Shown here one piece after another: positions 8,183 to 14,876 of a stretch of DNA of 64,000 nucleotides; within the stretch, counting starts at the first letter, position 1, and each line of letters starts with the position of its first letter. A program made the position numbers and the translations under genes. The notes under the pieces were generated by a model. It had not been told where the DNA came from. It worked only from the letters and a program-made list of their open reading frames with translations, and made no database searches. This stretch comes from Campylobacter_A concisus_Y (GTDB lineage Bacteria; Campylobacterota; Campylobacteria; Campylobacterales; Campylobacteraceae), in the NCBI RefSeq assembly GCF_902460415.1, contig NZ_CABPTY010000001.1:778275-842274 (forward strand). The letters are read 5' to 3'.

Positions 8183-8590
8183 CTAATTTTTAGGCACAAG
8201 CTCTAATACATTGCAAGCTCGCTTGCTACCCATCTTGCAAGCTTTATCAAGAGCCTTTGCTGAAAGATCGAAGCTTTGCTCAGTGCCATTTCCTTGAAGA
8301 TACTTTGTCGCTAGCTCGTAGCAAGCTTCACTGCTGCCATCATCACAGAGCGATCTAAATATCTCAAAAGATTTTTGCGTATCTTTTTCTACGCCAAGGC
8401 CGCGTCCTAGCATATCTGCATAGATAAAGCAAGAAATTTTATCTTTATTCTCACACTCGCTTGAAAGCTTTTTAGCAAAACTCTCGCAAGCTTTAGCGTT
8501 GCTTTTATTAATACACTCTTGCATATTTATATCCCAGTTTGCATTCAAAGACATAAGAGCAAATGCTAAAAATAAAATGGATTTTTTCAT
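8183..8590 (-). CDS. Secreted Sel1-repeat, cysteine-rich protein
   Basis: This 135-residue protein has a signal peptide (MKKSILFLAFALMSLNANWD) and two to three Sel1-like helical repeats (ACESFAKKLSSECENKDKIS, CFIYADMLGRGLGVEKD, ACYELATKYLQGNGTEQ, ACKMGSKRACNVLEL). The paired cysteines are spaced as in Helicobacter cysteine-rich (Hcp) proteins, where they form disulfides in each repeat. It is likely periplasmic, with a protein-protein interaction role. It lies alone between the nos cluster and the iron genes, with a structured leader (8611-8678). Confidence 0.8.
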   Translation of the reverse strand: MKKSILFLAFALMSLNANWDINMQECINKSNAKACESFAKKLSSECENKDKISCFIYADMLGRGLGVEKDTQKSFEIFRSLCDDGSSEACYELATKYLQGNGTEQSFDLSAKALDKACKMGSKRACNVLELVPKN

Positions 8591-8610
8591 AAATTTGTTT
8601 GGAAGAAGTT

Positions 8611-8635
8611 AGCTCCCTTTGGGGGAAAGGGAGCT
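8611..8635. terminator. GC-rich hairpin between nosY and the Sel1 gene
   Basis: A perfect 10-bp stem AGCTCCCTTT / AAAGGGAGCT (8611-8620, 8626-8635) with loop GGGGG. It is placed to end the nos transcript, but neither strand shows a T-run after it. It may instead be a 5'-leader structure of the Sel1 gene. It directly abuts leader copy B. Confidence 0.5.
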
Positions 8636-8636
8636 A

Positions 8637-8678
8637 TTACAAAAAGGAGGTTTCTTGTTGGACAAGTGAAATAATACA
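8637..8678. promoter_or_regulatory. Leader element, copy B (upstream of the Sel1 gene)
   Basis: TTACAAAAAGGAGG (8637-8650), then a CTTG-TTGGA-CAAG hairpin and GTGAAATAATA. It matches copy A at 8007-8048 in its first 14 bases, the GGAC block and the GAAATA end. On the minus strand TATTATTTC could serve as a -10 region. Function unknown. Confidence 0.4.
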
Positions 8679-8725
8679 AGTTTCGTCTAAATTTAAAACC
8701 AACTTTTCTTTAACAAAAAACAATC

Positions 8726-9553
8726 TCAAACCAAATCTTTTTTGCTAAAGGCAAAATAGCCACAAACTAGCAAAATAATGCCTAGTACGAGCGGATAGAT
8801 AATCGCATAAGCTACAAATGTTGCCTTTGAAAAGGTGCTTAAAATAAAATAAGATGCAGTACCGATAACTGCTAAATTTGGATCAAAAAGACTAAGCGCT
8901 GCTATCCTGAAAAGCTCTATCGGATTTAGTATAGCAATAGCGTAAATGACATACTCATCAACCGAGCTTCGCATAAGGAGTCCAATTAATGCTAGATCAA
9001 TAAATGCAAGCATTATAAGCCAAAGTAAAAACGCCACGCCTTGGCCTGTCTCTTGATTTTTAATCACGCTTGAGATAAAAAATCCAAGAGATAAAAAAAT
9101 GATACTTAAGCTAAAAAGTAGTCCAAAGTAAAGCACCAGCACGCCCCAAGGTATCGCAACACCTTTTATAAAACCAACAACAACACAAAGCAAAAGAGCA
9201 AACAAAAGTGGGACAAAAACAACAAATGTACGGCCCAGTGCCTTGCCAAAGTAATACTCTTTAAGGCTTAGCGGGAAGCTAAGTATGTATTCAAGCAAAT
9301 TTGTATCTCTATCTTGATTTATGCTTCTTACGGTTGAGATGAGAATAAAAATAGGCACAATGATGACACAAATTTGAATAAACAAAAGCAGTGCTCTAGT
9401 AAGCCCAGAAAAGCCGAGCACACGTGAGTCGGTCACGCCACTAAATAAAAATCCTATCATCAAAGCAGAAAAAAGCGCAGCATATATCACAAACCATCTT
9501 GAGCGAAAAGACTCTTTAACATCAAGCTTTGCTATTAAAAAAAGATTATTCAC
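8726..9553 (-). CDS. nosY: Nos ABC transporter permease
   Basis: This 275-residue integral membrane protein has six predicted helices and the ABC-2 permease layout (LAKLDVKESFRSRWFVIYAA start, STVRSINQDRDTNLLEYILS, FPLSLKEYYFGKALG). With NosF it forms the exporter that passes a sulfur or metal species to NosD for assembly of the copper-sulfide CuZ centre of NosZ. The start overlaps nosF by 8 bases. It is the last gene of the nos cluster; nosL, which often follows, is not present. Confidence 0.9.
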   Translation of the reverse strand: MNNLFLIAKLDVKESFRSRWFVIYAALFSALMIGFLFSGVTDSRVLGFSGLTRALLLFIQICVIIVPIFILISTVRSINQDRDTNLLEYILSFPLSLKEYYFGKALGRTFVVFVPLLFALLLCVVVGFIKGVAIPWGVLVLYFGLLFSLSIIFLSLGFFISSVIKNQETGQGVAFLLWLIMLAFIDLALIGLLMRSSVDEYVIYAIAILNPIELFRIAALSLFDPNLAVIGTASYFILSTFSKATFVAYAIIYPLVLGIILLVCGYFAFSKKDLV

Positions 9554-10199
9554 TCTTGCTCCTTAAATTTTCTTCTTTGATTATCTTGCCAAGATCCATA
9601 TAGACGCATCTATCTAATAAATTTGCTATCTCATCGATACGGTGTGAAATAAAAACAAGTGTTTTGCTTTGCGTGAAGTTATCAAGTAAATTTTTAAAAG
9701 AAAGCCTTGCTTTCACATCAAGATTTGCCGTTGGCTCATCAAACATCAAAATTTCACTATCCTTAGCAAATGCGATGGCTATTAGCATCTTTTGTTTCAT
9801 GCCACCAGAGAGCTTATAAAATGGCTTATTTAAATTTGCATGCAGATCAAGCTCTAAAAGCTTGCTAAATTTCTCAATCTCTTCAAATTTTACATTTGAG
9901 CTTTTGCAAACAAACTCACAAAGCTCACGTAGATTAAATTTAAGCGGTGGTGGAGTTTGTGGCACAAATGAGATAAATTTCAAAGCCCCTTTTCTATCTT
10001 TTAGGGTATTTACGCCATTTATCGCGATGCTTCCGCTATTTGGGATAAACTCGCCTAAAATGATACGCATGAGCGAGCTTTTGCCAGCTCCATTTTGTCC
10101 AAGTATTGCTATTTTTTCACCAGATTTTACATTTAGGCTAACATTATCAAGTATCCTTTGCGAGCCAAAAATTTTAGTTACTTCTTTTATATCTATCAA
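9546..10199 (-). CDS. nosF: Nos ABC transporter ATP-binding protein
   Basis: This 217-residue ATPase has Walker A GQNGAGKSS, ABC signature KLSGGMKQKM, Walker B ILMFDEPT and the switch histidine in FISHR. It is short relative to the roughly 300 residues of many NosF proteins, as usual for epsilon-type clusters. It lies between nosH (9-base gap) and nosY (8-base overlap), and powers the NosFY exporter used in CuZ maturation. Confidence 0.92.
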   Translation of the reverse strand: MIDIKEVTKIFGSQRILDNVSLNVKSGEKIAILGQNGAGKSSLMRIILGEFIPNSGSIAINGVNTLKDRKGALKFISFVPQTPPPLKFNLRELCEFVCKSSNVKFEEIEKFSKLLELDLHANLNKPFYKLSGGMKQKMLIAIAFAKDSEILMFDEPTANLDVKARLSFKNLLDNFTQSKTLVFISHRIDEIANLLDRCVYMDLGKIIKEENLRSKSE

Positions 10200-10208
10200 A
10201 AATTTTCC

Positions 10209-11108
10209 TTATATGAGTTTCTTAAAGCCATTGTCAAATTTTAGTGCGTCTTGATGACACACATCAATACACCTGCCACAAAGCGTGCAATCTGCACCAG
10301 CTATCCTAAAGATATTTTTATTCTCGTCAAGCTTCGCTCCCTTTTTTGTCATAAAAAGCACGTGAGGCACTAGACAAACATCGGTGCAAACTAAGCAGTG
10401 ATCGCATTTTTCTTTATCCCAGCTAACTTTTATGGCATTTGGTTTAGCTAGCACCGAGTAAGTAGCTCCGATAGGACAGACATACCTACACCAAGCTCTA
10501 CGTGAGAAGAAAATTTCAACCATAAGCATAGCCACAACGAACCAAATAGCATGAAAATAGCCATAGATAATAAATCTTGAAAAAATCCCAACAACATTAA
10601 AAATTTCAAATGTAAGGCTTGCACTAGCAAAGCTAAGAGTTAAAAATAAAATGGTAAAAACATATCGCCACTTTGTGTCAAAAACTCGTGGTTTTACTAT
10701 CTTTTTAGCGCGTAAATTTTCATGGATCTTCTCAGCTATTTCACTTATTAACGAATAAGGACAGATCCAAGAGCAAAAGCCTCTACCACCAAAAATGATA
10801 TAAAATGCCAAGATACTAAGTGAACCAATTATTAAATTTACATGGATTTCATGCGTCGCCAGAAAAACTTGCAAGCTCATAAAAGCATCTGCCAAGTGAA
10901 AACCAAATATCCTTGACGCACTGATGTCGCCTTCTAAAATTTGTATATCAACTCTATATGAAAGCACAAATAAAAGATGAACTAGAATAATGCTAAATAT
11001 ACGCCAAAATCGTATGCTAGGACGCTTCTTGCCATCTTTTGTAGTTGTGATTAACGTGCTTAGAAAGCTTACATTTCTAATCGTCGCACGAGTGTTATAT
11101 TTGTCCAT
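10209..11108 (-). CDS. nosH: NapH-like quinol-dehydrogenase membrane ferredoxin of the nos cluster
   Basis: This 299-residue protein has four to five membrane helices, CxxxCP loops facing the cytoplasm (CSWICPYS, CRYVCPIG), and two [4Fe-4S] motifs near the C-terminus (CDHCLVCTDVC and CTLCGRCIDVC). It is homologous to NapH. With NosG it is thought to take electrons from menaquinol and pass them through the NosC cytochromes to NosZ. It starts 2 bases after the nosC2 stop. Confidence 0.9.
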   Translation of the reverse strand: MDKYNTRATIRNVSFLSTLITTTKDGKKRPSIRFWRIFSIILVHLLFVLSYRVDIQILEGDISASRIFGFHLADAFMSLQVFLATHEIHVNLIIGSLSILAFYIIFGGRGFCSWICPYSLISEIAEKIHENLRAKKIVKPRVFDTKWRYVFTILFLTLSFASASLTFEIFNVVGIFSRFIIYGYFHAIWFVVAMLMVEIFFSRRAWCRYVCPIGATYSVLAKPNAIKVSWDKEKCDHCLVCTDVCLVPHVLFMTKKGAKLDENKNIFRIAGADCTLCGRCIDVCHQDALKFDNGFKKLI

Positions 11109-11110
11109 TT

Positions 11111-11572
11111 TTACTTTTTAAATTTAGAAATTTCATCTGCAAGGCTTTCAAGCTCGCTATCACTAACATTTGTAAGTAGCCCCTTCATAAGTGAGTTTTG
11201 CACCTTACCAGCCTTATAATCAGCCAGCTTTTTAAGCAATTCATCCTTACTTAGATGCGTTATATCAGGAGCTACGACGCCTTTTGCATTTACACCATGA
11301 CACGGAGCACAAGTTGTTAGATACTGCTTACTAACGCCTTCATTGTGCACTTTAGCCACACTTAGACTTAGCTCTTTTACCTTTTTTAGCTCATCTTCGC
11401 TGGCAAATTCTTCGCTAGACTTTAGCTGCTCTTTTGTAAAATTTTGCTCTACTTTTGGCTGAGCATTAGTTGTTACCTTTTCCTTTTTAGGCGGAGTCTG
11501 GCTTAACATAAACACCATGATACCGCAAATTGCTACTGCTAAAATAATGGTTATAATCTTTCCTACTTTCAT
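11111..11572 (-). CDS. nosC2: Monohaem cytochrome c of the nos cluster
   Basis: This 153-residue protein has an N-terminal membrane anchor (IITIILAVAICGIMVFML), a charged linker rich in Lys and Glu, and one haem site CAPCH followed by GVNAKGVVAPDITHL. The methionine in SLMKGLL is a likely axial ligand. It is a periplasm-facing electron carrier in the NosGH-to-NosZ branch. It shares one base with nosC1 (stop/start overlap), as expected for tight coupling. Confidence 0.88.
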   Translation of the reverse strand: MKVGKIITIILAVAICGIMVFMLSQTPPKKEKVTTNAQPKVEQNFTKEQLKSSEEFASEDELKKVKELSLSVAKVHNEGVSKQYLTTCAPCHGVNAKGVVAPDITHLSKDELLKKLADYKAGKVQNSLMKGLLTNVSDSELESLADEISKFKK

Positions 11573-12120
11573 TATTTGCTCCTAAATTGTGTATTAAAAT
11601 CACTGATTTCTTTAGCTAAATTTCTGATTTCACTATCATCCATTTTTTTAACAAGATCTCGCATCAAGACATTGACTTTTTCTTTATTTTTATAAGCATT
11701 TATCATTGTATAAATTTCATTTTCGCTTTTTGTTAAAAGTGATGGCCCGATGATGCCATTTGCATAATCATCATGACAAGCTGAGCACTTTGTGATGAAA
11801 TTTTTGCTAAGTCTACCCTTTATAAGTCTTAAATTTATAGTTTGAAGAGGGGTTCTTACCATTGCTAAAGCCCCGATTTGACGGCTTACGTTATTATCTT
11901 CAAGTCCAAATTTTACGCTCTTTTCGCCGTGCATATCGTATTTTATGAAGTCATTTTGTTTATTTGTGCTTTGGTTATTTTCTTTTTTTTCAACCTTTAT
12001 GCTAGCACTCGTGGCCACATTTATTGGTTGCTCGCTGGCTGCTTTTTGCGCTTTGTCATCACTCTTTTCACAGCCGACAAATAGCAAAGCAACAGCCACT
12101 AAAGACATTATTAATCTCAT
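11572..12120 (-). CDS. nosC1: Monohaem cytochrome c lipoprotein of the nos cluster
   Basis: This 182-residue protein has a lipobox LLFVGC (Cys17), a low-complexity linker rich in Ser, Gln and Asn, and a haem motif CSACH followed by DDYANGIIGPSLL. The distal methionine is in NVLMRDLV. It resembles nosC2 in the haem domain, indicating a duplication. Being lipid-anchored in the periplasm, it probably relays electrons toward NosZ. It overlaps nosG by 4 bases (ATGA). Confidence 0.88.
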   Translation of the reverse strand: MRLIMSLVAVALLFVGCEKSDDKAQKAASEQPINVATSASIKVEKKENNQSTNKQNDFIKYDMHGEKSVKFGLEDNNVSRQIGALAMVRTPLQTINLRLIKGRLSKNFITKCSACHDDYANGIIGPSLLTKSENEIYTMINAYKNKEKVNVLMRDLVKKMDDSEIRNLAKEISDFNTQFRSK

Positions 12121-12794
12121 TCTTTCTCCTTATAAATTTCATCATAACTCATTTTTGGGGCAATATTTATAATTTTTACAGGGCAAACCTCAGCACACAC
12201 CCCACACCCAACGCAGCCATGCTTTATGAGTGGTAAATTTGCTTCACTCATTACTATTGCACTATCGCCAACTGGGCAAATGCTGACACAAAGGTCACAA
12301 ATTTGACCGATTTTGCCTTTTATCTTATCTTTTTCTGCCTCTTCCCTATCGTTATAAACTTTGCGAACAAGCAAATCTTCAACGCTATCTTTGCTTAGCT
12401 TTTCTCTTTTTAGGCACATACAGGCATTTGCATTACTTAAGACAGCAACACCCATTTTCACATCATCAACAACTTTTGTAGCATGATCTAACGCACCACT
12501 TGGACAGGCGAGCACACATGGGAAAAGATCACATAAATAGCAACCTCTCTTTTTAGGATCGATGTATGCTGTACCATTTGAATATCCATCTTTTATATCA
12601 AGCAAGCTTATACTGTGATAAGGGCATACCTGCACACACTGACCGCATTTGACACAAAGATCATCGAAGTCATCAACCGCGCCTGGTGGTCTAAGATAGA
12701 GTTTATCGCCGCTACTTTTTGGCAAAATTTTACCTATGCCATATCCTGTGGCAGCTGCGACTGAGCCTAAGATTATAAATTTTCTTCTATCCAC
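12117..12794 (-). CDS. nosG: NapG-like periplasmic polyferredoxin of the nos cluster
   Basis: This 225-residue protein starts MDRRKFIILGSVAAATGYG, a Tat-type signal. Four cysteine clusters follow for [4Fe-4S] centres: CVKCGQCVQVCP, CYLCDLFPCVLACP, CDLCVSICP and CVGCGVCAEVCP. It is homologous to NapG and partners NosH in menaquinol oxidation. Tat export of an Fe-S protein contrasts with the Sec signal of NosZ in the same cluster. It overlaps both neighbours by a few bases. Confidence 0.92.
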   Translation of the reverse strand: MDRRKFIILGSVAAATGYGIGKILPKSSGDKLYLRPPGAVDDFDDLCVKCGQCVQVCPYHSISLLDIKDGYSNGTAYIDPKKRGCYLCDLFPCVLACPSGALDHATKVVDDVKMGVAVLSNANACMCLKREKLSKDSVEDLLVRKVYNDREEAEKDKIKGKIGQICDLCVSICPVGDSAIVMSEANLPLIKHGCVGCGVCAEVCPVKIINIAPKMSYDEIYKEKE

Positions 12795-14043
12795 GTTTTG
12801 CCTTTAACGCGTTAAAATTTGAAGCATCAAGTGGTTTTATCCTTGGCGTGCTATCTTCAAGTAGCTTTACTGGCTCAGAAAATGGCGCGAGTTTGGCTAA
12901 AAAATTTAAGATACTAAAGACACTTGAGCCATAGAAAAACTGCAAATTCGGATAATACTGCCAAAGCTGATCGGCATACGATAGATGCATAAAAGGCGTA
13001 TCGCCATAGCCATCTTTATCTCTATCAAAGCTCTCATACTCATCATAATAATTTTTACTCCACCGATTTAATGCCATTTTATCGCCTGGAGTGTCGTTCG
13101 CAACGATATCCATATTGCCTATAAAATCATTATTTTCAAATATGCTTGTCCCCTGAGTAGCGTGAAAATATACGCCAACTACGTTGTGTAAAATTTTATT
13201 GCCTAAGAAATTTATCGTTGAGCCTGGCTGAAACGGCGAGTTATCAAGCAAAATTCCTCTCGCATTATAGATAAGCGTATTGTTTTCGATAGTAAAATTT
13301 GAAACATCTTTTAGACCGATACCGATACCAAAAGCGCCGTCACTATCCATAACAAGATTATTTTTTATATTTGAGCCAGCTGAATACATAAAAAACATAC
13401 CGACTGCATTGCCGATAAAATCATTGTTTTCGACTAAATTTTGATTCGCATACATAAAGTGAAGCGAGTATCTACCGCGGATCGCTTTATTTTTTAAAAA
13501 TTTATTGTGACTCGCATACCATGCAACCATATCGCGGCTATCATAAATATAATTACCCTCGATTAAATTTTCATGGCTATACCAAAGTCTAACCGCATCA
13601 CCTCTAAAGCCAAGACTGGCCCCTTTTTTAGAAGTGATGTTATTTTCAGTGATCTTTGAGCTGCTGCACTCTTTAAAATCAACACCAAAAAGTACATCAC
13701 TCAAGTCATTTTGCGTAACCAAGACATTATTTGCTTTATCACAGCCAATGCCAGCATCTAGCTCACCAAGGTCATTTCCGCTACCACTTATCTTTAAATT
13801 TCTAAGCGTAACATTTGAGGCAATAATCTTTACAACTGTGCCTTTACCATTTCCTTTTATGTGAGCGTTTTTGCCCTCACCAACTATACTAAGCGGCTTA
13901 TTTATAGTTATGCTTCCTTCATAGATACCGTCTCCTAGCTTTATAACATCACCAGGGCTAGCGTTATTTATTGCATCTTGAAGTATATTTGCAGAGCTAA
14001 AAATAGGCAAAAAAGCAAGGGCAAAATTGAAAATTTTACGCAT
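12787..14043 (-). CDS. nosD: Copper-site assembly protein, beta-helix
   Basis: This 418-residue periplasmic protein has a signal peptide (to about residue 18) and a right-handed beta-helix built of pectate-lyase-like repeats (NNVLVTQNDLSDV, SSKITENNITS, ENLIEGNYIYDS, HNKFLKNKAI, QNLVENNDFIGN and so on). NosD works with the NosFY exporter to build the CuZ cluster of NosZ. It overlaps nosB and nosG by 8 bases each. Confidence 0.92.
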   Translation of the reverse strand: MRKIFNFALAFLPIFSSANILQDAINNASPGDVIKLGDGIYEGSITINKPLSIVGEGKNAHIKGNGKGTVVKIIASNVTLRNLKISGSGNDLGELDAGIGCDKANNVLVTQNDLSDVLFGVDFKECSSSKITENNITSKKGASLGFRGDAVRLWYSHENLIEGNYIYDSRDMVAWYASHNKFLKNKAIRGRYSLHFMYANQNLVENNDFIGNAVGMFFMYSAGSNIKNNLVMDSDGAFGIGIGLKDVSNFTIENNTLIYNARGILLDNSPFQPGSTINFLGNKILHNVVGVYFHATQGTSIFENNDFIGNMDIVANDTPGDKMALNRWSKNYYDEYESFDRDKDGYGDTPFMHLSYADQLWQYYPNLQFFYGSSVFSILNFLAKLAPFSEPVKLLEDSTPRIKPLDASNFNALKAKRG

Positions 14044-14791
14044 TTAGCTCTTTTTTCTTTGAAAATACTGCAAGTATGCAAAATACACTCATAGCGATCA
14101 TAACCCAAAATCCGATACTTGGATAAGAGTGAGTTGTAAATTGTGCAACGCTACCATCGCCTAGGACTGTTGGCATAAATGGTTTAATCTTAAATGCACC
14201 CCACTCTTGCATATTGTGTCCATACCAGTAAAGCCATCCTGCAAATGCACTCATAAATAGCACAGGCGCGATAATGGTTGGAACCATAAGAAGCGAGTTA
14301 AATTTACCGTTGTAATACAAAAATGCAAGCATACAAAGCGTTGAAATAAGCAAATAATAAGGCGCTATCGCTCGCTCTAAATTTCCGCCATGCTCCATAG
14401 GATACATACCGATGTAGTGATTTATCGTATTCATCTCATGCACGTCACCGCTATATCCATCTACGTGAAAATATACAGGAATTCCATCAGGAAAGGCTGA
14501 TTTTGGATAATTTGGAGCTTCAAGAGAGACGTACCAGATAGGAAAAGATGGCGTGCCTATCTCTGCTTTTTGTTCGATCATCTTATGAAGATCGCTTGCT
14601 ACATCTTTTGATAAAAGGTGATTTTTATACTGAAATGAGCTATAAAGATTATAGATACCGTAAGTATAAGATGGTAGTTCATCACCATCAGCTATACGCT
14701 CTTTTGCTCCGTGCCAACCAAGAACAGGCAAAGTAAAACAAACAGTCATTAAGACAAGTGCAACAATGGTATAAATTTTATATTTACTCAT
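14036..14791 (-). CDS. nosB: NosB membrane protein of clade II nos clusters
   Basis: This 251-residue protein has an N-terminal helix (IYTIVALVLMTVCFTLPVLG), a periplasmic domain (WHGAKERIADG, FPIWYVSLEAPNYP) and three more helices near the C-terminus. It occupies the slot after nosZ that nosB fills in Wolinella-type clusters, a marker of the clade II (atypical) N2O pathway. The precise function is unknown. A terminator lies between nosZ and this gene. Confidence 0.85.
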   Translation of the reverse strand: MSKYKIYTIVALVLMTVCFTLPVLGWHGAKERIADGDELPSYTYGIYNLYSSFQYKNHLLSKDVASDLHKMIEQKAEIGTPSFPIWYVSLEAPNYPKSAFPDGIPVYFHVDGYSGDVHEMNTINHYIGMYPMEHGGNLERAIAPYYLLISTLCMLAFLYYNGKFNSLLMVPTIIAPVLFMSAFAGWLYWYGHNMQEWGAFKIKPFMPTVLGDGSVAQFTTHSYPSIGFWVMIAMSVFCILAVFSKKKELNA

Positions 14792-14850
14792 GATCTCTCC
14801 TTTAAATTTTAAAATTTCATCTGCCTAAAAATAAAATTTTAAAATTTAAA

Positions 14851-14871
14851 AAAGGGGCAAAATGCCCCTTT
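14851..14871 (-). terminator. Strong intrinsic terminator directly after nosZ
   Basis: A perfect stem AAAGGGGCA / TGCCCCTTT (14851-14859, 14863-14871) with loop AAA. On the minus strand the stem is followed by TTTTTT. It sits 5 bases beyond the nosZ stop and before nosB, so it should end most transcripts after nosZ and let only some read on to the assembly genes. Confidence 0.8.
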
Positions 14872-14876
14872 AAAAA

